The notes: generated from the letters alone by a model not told the origin. A stretch of DNA of 64,000 nucleotides from an uncultured Paludibacter sp. (GCA_937897985.1 CALCBD010000010.1:62001-126000); one strand, 5' to 3'. Numbered from the stretch's first letter, positions 27,684 to 36,578 are shown. Translations and numbers: made by a program.

Positions 27684-28961
27684 TTAATGGTGAATGGATT
27701 TTAGTTCGTCCGGATTGTGTTTGTATTTAAAGAAAATTGCAAATAATACTGCAACAACAAGTGAGTAAGCGGCAAAAATTAACCAGATATTTGACCAGTC
27801 CTTTACATGTGTAACCGGATCTTCAAACCATTTAGCGATAACAAACCCGGCAATTATATTCCCCATTACAGCGCCTATACCATTGGTCATCAACATAAAT
27901 ACTCCCTGAGCGGACGATTGAATCTTTGAATCGGTATTTTTTTCGACAAACAGAGCACCTGAGATATTAAAAAAGTCGAATGCCATACCGTAAATGATGC
28001 AGGATGAAATAATCAGAATAAATCCTGTAACCGAATTATGGGCGAGTCCAAACAATCCGAAACGTAAAACCCATGCTAACATGCTGAAAAGCATTACTTT
28101 CTTGATACCGAATCTTTTCATAAAGAAAGGAATGGCAAGAATAAACATTGTTTCGGAAATTTGTGAAACGGAAAGTATGATAGTCGAGAAATTATTAATA
28201 AGTTCGCCCAATGGGAATACAGTAGCATCCTGCAAAAAACTGTCACCATAAGCATTGGTTAGTTGAAGCGATCCACCAAGCAATAAACTGAAAAGGAAGA
28301 ATAATGCCATTTTCTTCTGTTTGAACAATACGAAAGCTTCCAATCCTAATTTTTGTACCAAAGTCTTTTTCTCTTCTTTTTCAGCATTCACTTCTTTCTT
28401 AACAACCGGCAGGAAGAAAAATGAAAAAAATGCCAGAAATGCAGCCATTATAGCGGAAATAATGAATGAAACTTTAATGCTCTGTCCAAATCCCCAGTCT
28501 TTTGTAAATAAATTTGTAATCCACATGGCTACAATGAAGCCAACTGTTCCCCAAACTCTGATGGGTGGAAAATAAATGGTTGGATCTTTGCCTTCAGTTT
28601 TCAGTATGGTGAAACCAATTGAATTGTTGAGTCCGATAGTGGGCATGTAAAAACTCATTGCAACAAACAAAACCCAGAAAAATGTAACAGGTCCGTCAAT
28701 AAATGGTAAAATACACATTGTCAAGGCAAATAGTAAATGAAGGATGGCGTAAACATAATTTGCTTTCCATTTATCAGCAATAATACCGAACAGGGTGGGC
28801 ATTATCAACGATGCAAAACCCATTGTTGAAAAAACCAAACCGAATTCAGCTCCGTTCCATTGTTTTTCCACGAATCCGTAATGTCCAAGCGTCATCATCC
28901 ATGCTCCCCAGACAAAAAACTGGAGAAAGTTCATGATTATCAATCGAAATTTTATATCCAT
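27684..28961 (-). CDS. Nucleoside permease (NupG/XapB-like MFS transporter)
   Basis: Twelve membrane helices fit in 425 residues. The start IKFRLIIMNFLQFFVWGAWMMTLG and the GIIADKW loop match the nucleoside:H+ symporter family of the MFS. It should import nucleosides across the inner membrane with protons. It stands alone with an approximately 90-base gap to the next minus-strand gene. Individual specificity (purine or pyrimidine) cannot be read. Confidence 0.88.
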   Translation of the reverse strand: MDIKFRLIIMNFLQFFVWGAWMMTLGHYGFVEKQWNGAEFGLVFSTMGFASLIMPTLFGIIADKWKANYVYAILHLLFALTMCILPFIDGPVTFFWVLFVAMSFYMPTIGLNNSIGFTILKTEGKDPTIYFPPIRVWGTVGFIVAMWITNLFTKDWGFGQSIKVSFIISAIMAAFLAFFSFFFLPVVKKEVNAEKEEKKTLVQKLGLEAFVLFKQKKMALFFLFSLLLGGSLQLTNAYGDSFLQDATVFPLGELINNFSTIILSVSQISETMFILAIPFFMKRFGIKKVMLFSMLAWVLRFGLFGLAHNSVTGFILIISSCIIYGMAFDFFNISGALFVEKNTDSKIQSSAQGVFMLMTNGIGAVMGNIIAGFVIAKWFEDPVTHVKDWSNIWLIFAAYSLVVAVLFAIFFKYKHNPDELKSIHH

Positions 28962-29050
28962 ATTATTTAATTTAAAGTTATTTTATAGTTTTGTTAATGT
29001 GACTTTTATTATCATGCTTAAGTTCAAGAAGTTCTGTATCAGTGATTCTT

Positions 29051-29659
29051 TTAAGTTGATGATTTTGATTTCTTTTTAATTGCATCCCTTATTCTGACAG
29101 CCAGTTCATATTTTTCTTCTTTTACAGCCATATCAAGTAATTCTTCGAGATCACTTACCGATAATAAGTCGAGCTCTTCGTTCGTCATATCTTCAGCATT
29201 TATAACCTCTTCATCCTCATCTTCTTCAGGATTTTCATTTTCAGACGATTCAATTACGGTGCCGACAATATCAAGAATATCCGAGTTGATAAATATAGGT
29301 GTATCGGTACGAACAGCCAGGGCAACAGCATCTGAAGTACGAGCATCGAGAATATAGGATTGATTTCCTTTCTGTATGTGTAATTCAGAATAAAACACAT
29401 CATTTACCATGTTGTAAATCAGTACTTTTTCAAGTTTTGAATCAAACAGGTTCAATAAATTATAAATCAAATCGTGTGTGAGAGGCCTGGGCGATTTTTT
29501 ATTGTTGAGTTTCAAAGCAATGGATTGAGCTTCAGGTTCGCCTATCATGACGGAGAACCTTCTGTTTCCATCCAATTCGCTCATTACAAGCCCGTAAGTC
29601 CCGATAACAGTTTGGTTGTATACTAATCCGATAATTGTAAGCCTGATTTCTGAATTCAT
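29051..29659 (-). CDS. Bifunctional nuclease (BFN/DUF151) domain protein with UVR motif
   Basis: Residues 1-130 are a DUF151/BFN domain, including LPIMIGEPEAQ-like RFSVMIGEPEAQSIAL and LDARTSDAVALAVRTDTPIFI. A run of Asp/Glu follows, and the last 35 residues (EEKYELAVRIRDAIKK) resemble the UvrB-UvrC interaction motif. Some family members cleave RNA and DNA, but most bacterial ones are uncharacterised. The domain order BFN, acidic linker, UVR is common in Bacteroidota. Length is 202 residues. Confidence 0.88.
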   Translation of the reverse strand: MNSEIRLTIIGLVYNQTVIGTYGLVMSELDGNRRFSVMIGEPEAQSIALKLNNKKSPRPLTHDLIYNLLNLFDSKLEKVLIYNMVNDVFYSELHIQKGNQSYILDARTSDAVALAVRTDTPIFINSDILDIVGTVIESSENENPEEDEDEEVINAEDMTNEELDLLSVSDLEELLDMAVKEEKYELAVRIRDAIKKKSKSST

Positions 29660-29682
29660 AATTTTTTTTGAAAAAATGAGAA

Positions 29683-29690
29683 CAAATATA
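29683..29690 (-). promoter_or_regulatory. -7 promoter box for the BFN-domain gene
   Basis: On the minus strand this reads TATATTTG, 24 bases before the ATG at 29659. The upstream TTG element is not evident. Confidence 0.45.
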
Positions 29691-29816
29691 GTTATAATTT
29701 TAAAACGTTAGTTTGCTTTTTTATTTAATAAATATAAATATTGTAATTTGTGTGAATTCAGAAAAATTATTTCGACTATTTTGAAACTCTATATAGCATG
29801 AAATGAAAAATATATG

Positions 29817-29824
29817 TACTTTTG
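29817..29824 (+). promoter_or_regulatory. -7 promoter box deciding the start of the Yip1-family gene
   Basis: TACTTTTG here would place the transcript start near 29831. That puts the ATG at 29803 upstream of the transcript and favours the ATG at 29839. Confidence 0.5.
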
Positions 29825-29838
29825 TCGCCCGAATAAAA

Positions 29839-30405
29839 ATGAAAAGAAATATATTAAATATTTTCGGTAGAACGTGGGGATTAATGATGTCGACTACTTC
29901 TACATGGGAGGAAATTGCAGCTGAAAATGACCGTCCGAACGGTGTGTTCAGAAAATTTGTTCTTCCGTGGGTGTGTATGGTTTCGTTGATTGTTCTGGTT
30001 TTTGATGCTGTTTATGCTGATTCCAATTATCTTCGCACCGGTTTAATCAATGCCGTTATTGCAGCTGTTTCGTTGATTGGAGCCTACTACATTCCACTGG
30101 CACTGACAAGCTCATTTTTCAGAAAAAAAATGATTGAGCATTATGACGGTATTCAAATTGAAAAAATTATCGGATATTCTTTTGCAGTTTTGTACGTTAT
30201 CAGGGTGGTTACTTCGATTATCCCGAGTTTGTTTTTTCTTCATATTCTCGATGTTTACACTATTTATATCGTGTGGGAAGGAAGTCGTATATTATTCAAT
30301 GCCGATGAAGATGAACGATCGAAAATCATGCTTATTATCAGTTTATCTATTATCTTTACACCCGCAATCATCAAAAAAATTATTTTCTTCATGTTGCCTG
30401 TATAA
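29839..30405 (+). CDS. Yip1-family integral membrane protein
   Basis: The protein is 188 residues from the ATG at 29839, or 200 from the ATG at 29803. I prefer 29839 because a promoter box lies between the two. After a soluble start (WGLMMSTTSTWEEIAAEND), five hydrophobic segments follow, as in Yip1/YIF1-domain proteins. The bacterial family has no assigned function. It is followed 21 bases later by smpB, so the two are probably co-transcribed. Confidence 0.75.
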   Translation: MKRNILNIFGRTWGLMMSTTSTWEEIAAENDRPNGVFRKFVLPWVCMVSLIVLVFDAVYADSNYLRTGLINAVIAAVSLIGAYYIPLALTSSFFRKKMIEHYDGIQIEKIIGYSFAVLYVIRVVTSIIPSLFFLHILDVYTIYIVWEGSRILFNADEDERSKIMLIISLSIIFTPAIIKKIIFFMLPV

Positions 30406-30426
30406 TAACGGGTGATTCAGTAAAAT

Positions 30427-30882
30427 ATGTTTAAAAATTCAAATATACTTATCCGAAATAAGCGTGCTACTTTCGATTATGAAATCATTGAACGATATGT
30501 AGCAGGCATTCAGCTTTACGGGACTGAAATAAAATCGATCCGCGAAGGAAAAGCCGGTTTGTCCGATACTTTTTGTACATTCATTAACAATGAATTATGG
30601 GTAAAGAACATGCATATTTCCACCTATTTTTTTGGTACTTACAATAATCATGATGTGCGTCGCGACAGAAAATTGCTGTTGACTAAGAGGGAATTAAGAA
30701 AATTAGTCCGTGGTACAAAAGAAACTGGTTTTACCATTGTGCCAACTAAAATGTTTATCAACGAAAAAGGTTTGGCCAAACTTGAAATCGGTTTAGCAAG
30801 GGGAAAGAAAAATTACGATAAACGCGAAAGTCTGAAGGAAAAAGAAGACAAAAGGCACATGGACAGAGCAATGAAACGCTGA
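30427..30882 (+). CDS. smpB: SsrA-binding protein SmpB
   Basis: SmpB binds tmRNA and brings it to stalled ribosomes for trans-translation. Recognisable parts are NKRATFDYEIIERYVAGIQLYGTEIKSIR, the GLSDTFCTF stretch, and the basic C-terminal tail GKKNYDKRESLKEKEDKR that enters the empty mRNA channel. Length is 151 residues, as usual. No tmRNA gene was found in the window. A strong terminator follows. Confidence 0.97.
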   Translation: MFKNSNILIRNKRATFDYEIIERYVAGIQLYGTEIKSIREGKAGLSDTFCTFINNELWVKNMHISTYFFGTYNNHDVRRDRKLLLTKRELRKLVRGTKETGFTIVPTKMFINEKGLAKLEIGLARGKKNYDKRESLKEKEDKRHMDRAMKR

Positions 30883-30953
30883 TGCCAAATTATTTTAAAA
30901 AGAAGAATCTAAAATAATAAGTTGCTGTAAAACGATATAATGTTTAATAAAAT

Positions 30954-30995
30954 AAAGTCACAGTGTTTGACCGAACGCTGTGACTTTAATTTTTT
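30954..30995. terminator. Bidirectional terminator between smpB and nfnB
   Basis: AAAGTCACAGTGTT (30954-30967) pairs with AACGCTGTGACTTT (30974-30987) with one G-U pair, followed by a T run on the plus strand and an A-rich run on the other side. It can serve both converging genes. Confidence 0.88.
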
Positions 30996-31015
30996 TACTG
31001 TTATGTCTGTACAAA

Positions 31016-32485
31016 TCAACTGTTTTTTCTGTTTTGAATCCAACTATCCATCGACGCAGCTGCTTTACGACCATCACCCATGGCAAGAATAACCGTGGCA
31101 CCACCCCGAACGATATCTCCTCCGGCAAAAATCATTGGGATATGGGTTTGCATACTTTCGTTATTCACCAGTATTGTACCCCATTTGGTTACTTCAAGAC
31201 CTGTAACTGACTGAGGGATAAGCGGATTAGGCGATACACCGACACTTACAACTACTTCGTCAACTTCAATAGTTTCAGTTGCACCGGGGACTTCTACCGG
31301 CGATCGTCGACCTGATGCATCGGGAGTCCCCAGTTCCATCACCTGTAAAACAACATGAGTCACCCGTCCCTGTTCGTTACCAATGTATTTTACAGGATTG
31401 CGTAAGGTCATAAATTCAATTCCTTCTTCTTTGGCATGTTTTACTTCTTCGAGTCGTGCAGGCATTTCTTCTTCCGAACGCCGATATATAATCATTGCTC
31501 GTGTTGCACCAAGTCTTTTTGCAGTTCGTACCGAATCCATGGCAGTATTTCCACCTCCGATGACGGCTACATGTTTACCGATAAGAACAGGTGTATCCGA
31601 ATCAGGATTTGCAGCATCCATCAGATTTACGCGTGTCAGGTATTCGTTGGACGACATAACACCAACCAGATTTTCGCCCCTGATATCCATAAAACGCGGA
31701 AGCCCTGCACCACTTGCAACAAAAACTCCTTCGAAGCCATCTGATTTAAGATCATCAATGCTGATGGTTTTACCTATGATACAGTTAGTTATGAAATTAA
31801 CGCCCATCAATTTTAGGTTTTCGATTTCGACATCGACTATGGCATTGGGCAAACGAAATTCCGGTATTCCGTATTTTAAAACACCACCTATCTGGTGCAA
31901 AGCTTCAAAAACAGTAACTTCATAACCCATTTTTGCCATATCACCTGCAAATGAGAGTCCGGCCGGACCCGAACCTACCACTGCAATTTTGATATGGTTG
32001 GGAGCTGCAACTTCGGGTACAGATATGTTTCCGCTTTCCCGCTCATAATCAGCTGCAAAACGTTCGAGATGACCAATAGCCACAGCTTCTTTTTTCATTT
32101 TTACATGTATGCAATTTGCTTCACATTGCTTTTCCTGCGGACAAACTCTGCCACAAACTGCCGGTAAAGCCGATGTTTCCTTAAGTGTTTTTGCGGCTCC
32201 CAAAAAATCACCAATCTCGATTTGTTTTACAAATTTGGGAATGTAAATACTTACCGGACAGCCATCCATACAGGTGGGATTGGCACAATCGATACAACGG
32301 CGTGCTTCAGCCATAGCCATTTCGGGAGTCAACCCCCGGTTTACTTCTTCCAGCCGCGTATGACTTCTGTATTCGGGGTCTAATTCGGGCATGTGAACGC
32401 GTGACAAGTCGGTTCGCTCTTTTGCTTTCATCGCCGATCTTAAATCAGCACGCCAGCTTTGTGCTCTTTCCTGATTGTAATCCAT
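31016..32485 (-). CDS. nfnB: NfnB-like large subunit of NADH-dependent ferredoxin:NADP+ oxidoreductase (GltD-like)
   Basis: This is a 489-residue GltD-family flavoprotein. The N-terminus has two Cys clusters (CIDCANPTCMDGCP and CGRVCPQEKQCEANC) for [4Fe-4S] clusters. FAD-binding GSGPAGLSFAGDMAKMG follows, then a second dinucleotide site, GGGNTAMDSVRTAKRLG. Glutamate synthase needs a large GltB subunit, which is absent here. The next gene instead encodes a PyrK-like subunit, the arrangement of NfnAB (NfnSL), which bifurcates electrons between NADPH, ferredoxin and NAD+. RefSeq often labels such proteins glutamate synthase (NADPH) GltA. Confidence 0.82.
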   Translation of the reverse strand: MDYNQERAQSWRADLRSAMKAKERTDLSRVHMPELDPEYRSHTRLEEVNRGLTPEMAMAEARRCIDCANPTCMDGCPVSIYIPKFVKQIEIGDFLGAAKTLKETSALPAVCGRVCPQEKQCEANCIHVKMKKEAVAIGHLERFAADYERESGNISVPEVAAPNHIKIAVVGSGPAGLSFAGDMAKMGYEVTVFEALHQIGGVLKYGIPEFRLPNAIVDVEIENLKLMGVNFITNCIIGKTISIDDLKSDGFEGVFVASGAGLPRFMDIRGENLVGVMSSNEYLTRVNLMDAANPDSDTPVLIGKHVAVIGGGNTAMDSVRTAKRLGATRAMIIYRRSEEEMPARLEEVKHAKEEGIEFMTLRNPVKYIGNEQGRVTHVVLQVMELGTPDASGRRSPVEVPGATETIEVDEVVVSVGVSPNPLIPQSVTGLEVTKWGTILVNNESMQTHIPMIFAGGDIVRGGATVILAMGDGRKAAASMDSWIQNRKNS

Positions 32486-32571
32486 AGAGTTTTTATCTTA
32501 ACCGGAATTTTTTTAAATTTTTTCCGTACTATTATTCAATTATTTAATTATCAGTATATTGAACCGTAAGT

Positions 32572-33411
32572 TTATCGTTTTCCGGCTCCACTGGCACATT
32601 CAAGTTTTTCGAGTTCTTCGCGCTCGATGTCTCTGTAACCGCCAAGACGCATTAGCATTTCATCAAAATCGACTTCGTGTGCATCGAATTCAGGTCCGTC
32701 GACACAAACGAATTTTGTTTTTCCTCCGACACTTACCCTGCAGGCACCACACATACCTGTACCGTCGACCATTATGGTGTTGAGCGAAGCTACCGTTGGA
32801 ATATCGTATTTTTTGGTGAGTATGCTTACAAATTTCATCATTACCGCCGGTCCAATAGTTACGCACATATTTACTTTTTCCCGTTTGATAACTGATTCCA
32901 CACCATTGGTTACTAATCCTTTTGTTCCGTAACTTCCATCGTCAGTCATCACTATTAATTCATCAGAATATTCTTTCATTTGCTCCTCCAGAATAATCAA
33001 TTCTCTGGTGCGCGCCGCAATGATAGTAATTACCCGGTTGCCTGCTGCTTTCAAAGCATTCACAATGGGTAACATGGGGGCAGTACCCACACCTCCACAA
33101 GCACATACCACGGTTCCGAAATTCTCAATATGAGTTGCTTTTCCCAATGGACCCACCAGATCGGTAATGAAATCACCTTCATTCAGAGCACAAAGCCTGG
33201 TAGACGATACACCGGCTTTCTGAACCACAAGTGTTATTGTACCCCTGCGAATATCGGCATCTGCTATTGTTAATGGAATCCGTTCTCCTTTTTCACCTAC
33301 TTTTACCATCACAAAATGCCCTGCTTTTCGCGATTTTGCTATCAACGGAGCTTCTACTTCAAACTTTACAACATTGGCAGAGAAATACTCTTTACTGATT
33401 ATTTTATTCAT
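32572..33411 (-). CDS. nfnA: NfnA-like small subunit (PyrK-related FAD/[2Fe-2S] protein)
   Basis: This 279-residue protein has an FAD/NAD reductase layout: KSRKAGHFVMVKV with RIPLTIAD for the flavin, and ACGGVGTAPMLPI for NAD. The C-terminal [2Fe-2S] site has C221, C224 and C236 with D216 just before. Asp plus three Cys is the ligand set described for NfnA, unlike the four-Cys set in PyrK of this window. It lies upstream of nfnB with an 86-base gap, in the same operon. Together they should form the transhydrogenase. A -7 box lies 90 bases upstream. Confidence 0.82.
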   Translation of the reverse strand: MNKIISKEYFSANVVKFEVEAPLIAKSRKAGHFVMVKVGEKGERIPLTIADADIRRGTITLVVQKAGVSSTRLCALNEGDFITDLVGPLGKATHIENFGTVVCACGGVGTAPMLPIVNALKAAGNRVITIIAARTRELIILEEQMKEYSDELIVMTDDGSYGTKGLVTNGVESVIKREKVNMCVTIGPAVMMKFVSILTKKYDIPTVASLNTIMVDGTGMCGACRVSVGGKTKFVCVDGPEFDAHEVDFDEMLMRLGGYRDIEREELEKLECASGAGKR

Positions 33412-33500
33412 AAGTAAAATTATTGTTTAAAAAACACATTGAAACTCCAAAAGACAAAAATCCGGTTTATTTATTAAATTTTCTGATGAATTTCAGGGCG

Positions 33501-33508
33501 CAAAATTA
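33501..33508 (-). promoter_or_regulatory. -7 promoter box for nfnA-nfnB
   Basis: On the minus strand this reads TAATTTTGC, about 90 bases before the nfnA start. No TTG sits 19 bases upstream. Confidence 0.45.
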
Positions 33509-33675
33509 CAAAAAAAATCAGGTTTTCGGACGATGATTTCAAACTGTATTTATTAAATCTGTAAGTATTTGGTGAGATATAATGATAATTCAGAGGAAAA
33601 ACGGGGGAAATTAATTGTCGGAAATTAATTTTTGGTATAATTTAATTAATTTCTTCGGATGGAGCTTTCTAAATA

Positions 33676-33796
33676 CAAAGCCAGAGAGATCGCAGAGTAT
33701 CTGCTTTTTCAATGTAATCTCCGTGCCCCGGTGGATTTAATATTTTACCACAGAGGCACAGAGTTTACAGAGTTTTTACATTGCTTTTTTGCTTTG
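33676..33796. repeat. Nested imperfect palindrome of about 120 bp
   Basis: The inner arms CTCCGTGCCCCGGTGG (33719-33734) and CCACAGAGGCACAGAG (33748-33763) match at 13 of 16 positions around a 13-nt loop. Outer arms CAATGT/ACATTG (33710-33715, 33779-33784) and CAAAGC/GCTTTG (33676-33681, 33791-33796) continue the symmetry. On the minus-strand transcript the three inner mismatches become G-U or near pairs. ACCACAGAGGCACAGAG-type words recur between genes in many environmental bacteria, which suggests a dispersed palindromic element. It begins 32 bases past the end of the oxidoreductase operon. Confidence 0.65.
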
Positions 33797-33827
33797 GTTA
33801 CGGAATTTTGAATTAATGATTTGTACA

Positions 33828-34373
33828 TTAATTAATTTTTCTGATCAAATCCATACCAATATGAATTGCTTTTTCGTTCATATCCAGCAAATGGTGGTGT
33901 CGTTCGGGCAATGATTTTTTTAGTCCTTTAAGCACATTTTCGACTTTAACGATAGGGCGAACTTTGAGTAATCCACCCAGGATAATCATATTCATCGTCT
34001 TTGATGCGTTATTGGCATACGCATATTCGGTGGCATCGATACGGTAAACGTTGATGTCAGTGCGTGTTGGGAATTTATGAAAGCCGTTTCCATCGAAAAT
34101 CAGCGTTCCGCCGGGTTTTACCTTGCATTCAAAACGTTCGAGTGATGGTTGATTCAGAACGATAGCAGTATCAAAACTATTCAATACCGGTGAACTTATG
34201 CGTTCATCACTCAGAATGACAGTTGCATTAGCAGTTCCTCCACGTTGTTCGGGTCCGTAGGAGGGAAGCCAACTGACTTCCTGTCCCTGCATTAATCCGG
34301 AATAAGCTAAAATTTTTCCCATCGACAGAACTCCCTGTCCACCAAATCCTGCAATTATTATTTCTTCTTTCAT
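33828..34373 (-). CDS. 2-oxoacid:ferredoxin oxidoreductase, gamma subunit
   Basis: This 181-residue POR-gamma domain protein has IAGFGGQGVLSMGKILAYSG at the start and SYGPEQRGGTANATVILSD, which are invariant in this subunit family. It is the last gene of a four-gene operon (ferredoxin, alpha, beta, gamma) and starts 12 bases after the beta gene. The complex oxidatively decarboxylates a 2-oxoacid to acyl-CoA and reduces ferredoxin. Substrate (2-oxoglutarate or branched-chain oxoacid) is not readable from this subunit. Confidence 0.92.
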   Translation of the reverse strand: MKEEIIIAGFGGQGVLSMGKILAYSGLMQGQEVSWLPSYGPEQRGGTANATVILSDERISSPVLNSFDTAIVLNQPSLERFECKVKPGGTLIFDGNGFHKFPTRTDINVYRIDATEYAYANNASKTMNMIILGGLLKVRPIVKVENVLKGLKKSLPERHHHLLDMNEKAIHIGMDLIRKIN

Positions 34374-34385
34374 TTTTCTCAGTTA

Positions 34386-35147
34386 TTAAATATTTTTTAA
34401 ATCGCCCATCGGATACGCAGGGAACATATTTTCAACCATCCAGTCGTTGGAATCGGCCGGTGTCATTTTCCAACCTGAACTACAGGTTGAAACGATTTCG
34501 ATGACTGATGTCCCCTTATTCAGCATTGAGTTTTCAAATCCTTTCTGAATTGCTTTTTTACATTTACGCACCGAAGCCACTGTGTGTACGCTCTGACGGG
34601 TTACATAACATGTACCTTCCAACTGAGCCAGCAGGTTGGTAATATTCAGCGGAAAACCATTTCGTGGTATGTCTCGACCGGTTGGTGAAGTGGACGATTT
34701 CATTCCCTGCAGGGTTGTAGGAGCCATTTGTCCGCCGGTCATGCCGTAAATTCCGTTATTAATAAAAATAATTGTGATATTTTCACCCCGGTTGGCAGCG
34801 TGGATAGTTTCGGCTGTGCCTATGGCAGCTAAATCGCCATCACCCTGATATGTAAATACATAACGGTCGGGGAGGAGGCGTTTAACTGCTGTTGCCAATG
34901 CAGGAGCCCTCCCGTGAGCTGCCTGTTGCCAGTCAATGTCGAGATATTGATAAGCGAAAACGGCACACCCAACCGGGGCAATTCCAATGGTTTTGTCCTG
35001 AATGTCCATTTCTTCGATAATTTCTCCAATAAGTTTGTGTACCACGCCATGACTACATCCCGGGCAATAATGCATGGGAGTGTCATTCATCACTTTGGTT
35101 TTTTCCATTACCAGATTGGCTGGATTAATGATGTCTGCTATATTCAT
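34386..35147 (-). CDS. 2-oxoacid:ferredoxin oxidoreductase, beta (thiamine pyrophosphate) subunit
   Basis: The 253-residue protein carries the TPP/Mg motif GDGDLAAIGTAETIHAANRGENITIIFINN followed by YGMTGGQ, and HYCPGCSHGVVHKL at the start. It holds the thiamine cofactor that attacks the oxoacid. An upstream gap of 53 bases separates it from the alpha gene. Proteins of this length with this N-terminus belong to the KorB/VorA-type enzymes rather than to fused pyruvate:ferredoxin oxidoreductase. Confidence 0.92.
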   Translation of the reverse strand: MNIADIINPANLVMEKTKVMNDTPMHYCPGCSHGVVHKLIGEIIEEMDIQDKTIGIAPVGCAVFAYQYLDIDWQQAAHGRAPALATAVKRLLPDRYVFTYQGDGDLAAIGTAETIHAANRGENITIIFINNGIYGMTGGQMAPTTLQGMKSSTSPTGRDIPRNGFPLNITNLLAQLEGTCYVTRQSVHTVASVRKCKKAIQKGFENSMLNKGTSVIEIVSTCSSGWKMTPADSNDWMVENMFPAYPMGDLKNI

Positions 35148-35200
35148 GATTTTAATTTTTTTACTGTTTTATAAATTCTAAATACGGGTATTTCATTTTT

Positions 35201-36304
35201 TTACCCGATGAGTTTGTTTTCCAATGCTTCCAGCACTTCTTCGGGCGATGGAACAATACCTCCCATACGACCGTAAAATTCAACCGGAACTTTGCCGTTT
35301 ACTGCAAGTCTCACATCTTCAATCATTTGCCCTGCGCTCATTTCCACCGAAATCATTCCTTTGACTTTATCAGCATATTCTTTTATCTGCGCGGTAGGGA
35401 AAGGATAAAGTGTGATTGGTCGAATCAAGCCGGCTTTAATACCTTTTTGACGGGCAAGTTCTACTGTTTTTTGACATATACGGGCAGTTATACCAAAAGC
35501 AACGATAATGTAATCAGCATCTGCACATTCAAACTCTTCAAAAAGAACCTCTTTTTGTTCAATTTCGCGGTAACGTGACTGGAGAACGAGGTTTAATTTT
35601 TCCATATCGGCAGCTTCGAGCCTGAGTGAGTTAATTACATTAGGTTTTCTATCAGGTGTTTTACCCAAAGTTGCCCATGGTGTTTGTTCGCGGATTTCTT
35701 CTTCTGTCCAGCGCGGAGTGAAAGGGGGTAATACAACTTTTTCCATCATCTGACCAATAATTCCATCTGCCAGAATCATTACGGGTGTACGGTATTTAAA
35801 GGCCAAATCGAACGATTTCACCATAAAATCGGCCATTTCCTGAACCGATGCCGGCGCAAGTGTAATCAACTTGTAATCTCCATGTCCACCTCCCTTAACA
35901 GTTTGAAAATAGTCGGCCTGGCTTGGCTGGATAGTTCCCAACCCGGGACCACCACGCATTACATTAACGATAACACATGGCAATTCGGCACCCACCATAT
36001 ATGAAATACCTTCCTGCATAAGGCTTACACCGGGACTTGATGATGATGTCATAGCCTTCTTTCCACATCCTGCTGCACCATACACCATGTTGATGGATGC
36101 TGTTTCACTTTCGGCCTGTAATACCACCATTCCGGTTGTATTCCATGGTTCAAGGTCCATAAGGGTCTCCATAATCTCCGACTGGGGAGTGATGGGATAT
36201 CCAAAATACCCATCGCATCCGCAACGTATGGCTGCATGGGCAATTGCTTCATTACCCTTCATTAATCTTACTTCTTCTGTATTATGTTTTTTCTCTGTGC
36301 TCAT
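35201..36304 (-). CDS. vorB: 2-oxoacid:ferredoxin oxidoreductase, alpha subunit (VorB/KorA type)
   Basis: This 367-residue protein starts with EVRLMKGNEAIAHAAIRCGCDGYFGYPITPQSEIMETL, the conserved alpha-subunit entry including the YPITPQSE loop. GGPGLGTIQPSQADYFQ and GHGDYKLITLAPAS follow, then a C-terminal transketolase-like domain with GLIRPITLYPFP. It pairs with the beta subunit to form the active site. Automatic annotation usually names these 3-methyl-2-oxobutanoate dehydrogenase VorB, but 2-oxoglutarate is equally possible. Confidence 0.9.
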   Translation of the reverse strand: MSTEKKHNTEEVRLMKGNEAIAHAAIRCGCDGYFGYPITPQSEIMETLMDLEPWNTTGMVVLQAESETASINMVYGAAGCGKKAMTSSSSPGVSLMQEGISYMVGAELPCVIVNVMRGGPGLGTIQPSQADYFQTVKGGGHGDYKLITLAPASVQEMADFMVKSFDLAFKYRTPVMILADGIIGQMMEKVVLPPFTPRWTEEEIREQTPWATLGKTPDRKPNVINSLRLEAADMEKLNLVLQSRYREIEQKEVLFEEFECADADYIIVAFGITARICQKTVELARQKGIKAGLIRPITLYPFPTAQIKEYADKVKGMISVEMSAGQMIEDVRLAVNGKVPVEFYGRMGGIVPSPEEVLEALENKLIG

Positions 36305-36350
36305 TGTTTGCTTTTTTTAAATTTAGCTGTGTGTTTCAATTCTGATTTCT

Positions 36351-36578
36351 TTATTGTAATTTTACTTTGTAAACCGTGATACATGCATCAGGACATACAT
36401 AAGCACATGCTGCACAACCCACACACGATTCGGGATCGGACATGTGCGAAAAGTTATAACCTTTAGCGTTTGCCTCGTTCGATAATGATAAAACCGTTGA
36501 TGGACAAGCTACAACACATAAGTCGCACCCTTTACATCGTTCAGTATTTACAACTACTGCTCCTTTAAATTTTGCCAT
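36351..36578 (-). CDS. Ferredoxin-like delta subunit of 2-oxoacid oxidoreductase (two [4Fe-4S])
   Basis: The 75-residue protein has two CxxCxxCxxxC motifs, CKGCDLCVVACP and CVGCAACAYVCP, so it binds two [4Fe-4S] clusters. As the first gene of the operon, 46 bases before alpha, it is the electron-transfer subunit that passes electrons on to free ferredoxin. Its start is preceded by an AT-rich region with no clear promoter box. Confidence 0.93.
   Translation of the reverse strand: MAKFKGAVVVNTERCKGCDLCVVACPSTVLSLSNEANAKGYNFSHMSDPESCVGCAACAYVCPDACITVYKVKLQ

Larger units (their letters stand above)
33412..33827. other. Gene-free interval between the oxidoreductase and nfn operons
   Basis: These 416 bases contain the nfn promoter box on the left, unremarkable AT-rich sequence in the middle, and the nested palindrome at 33676-33796. 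No credible ORF is present. Confidence 0.7.

Noticed and set aside
29803..29838. ATG at 29803 as start of the Yip1-family gene
   Set aside because: A TAnnTTTG box at 29817-29824 lies downstream of this ATG, and the 12 extra residues have no family support.
31383..31925. 180-codon ORF on the plus strand inside nfnB
   Set aside because: It is an antisense shadow of a strongly conserved flavoprotein gene with low-complexity serine-rich translation.
31016..32485. GltD of glutamate synthase
   Set aside because: No GltB large subunit is present, and the partner gene encodes an NfnA/PyrK-like protein instead.
33676..33796. CRISPR-like or insertion-sequence terminal repeat
   Set aside because: There is no repeated spacer pattern and no transposase or target duplication; only a nested palindrome is seen.
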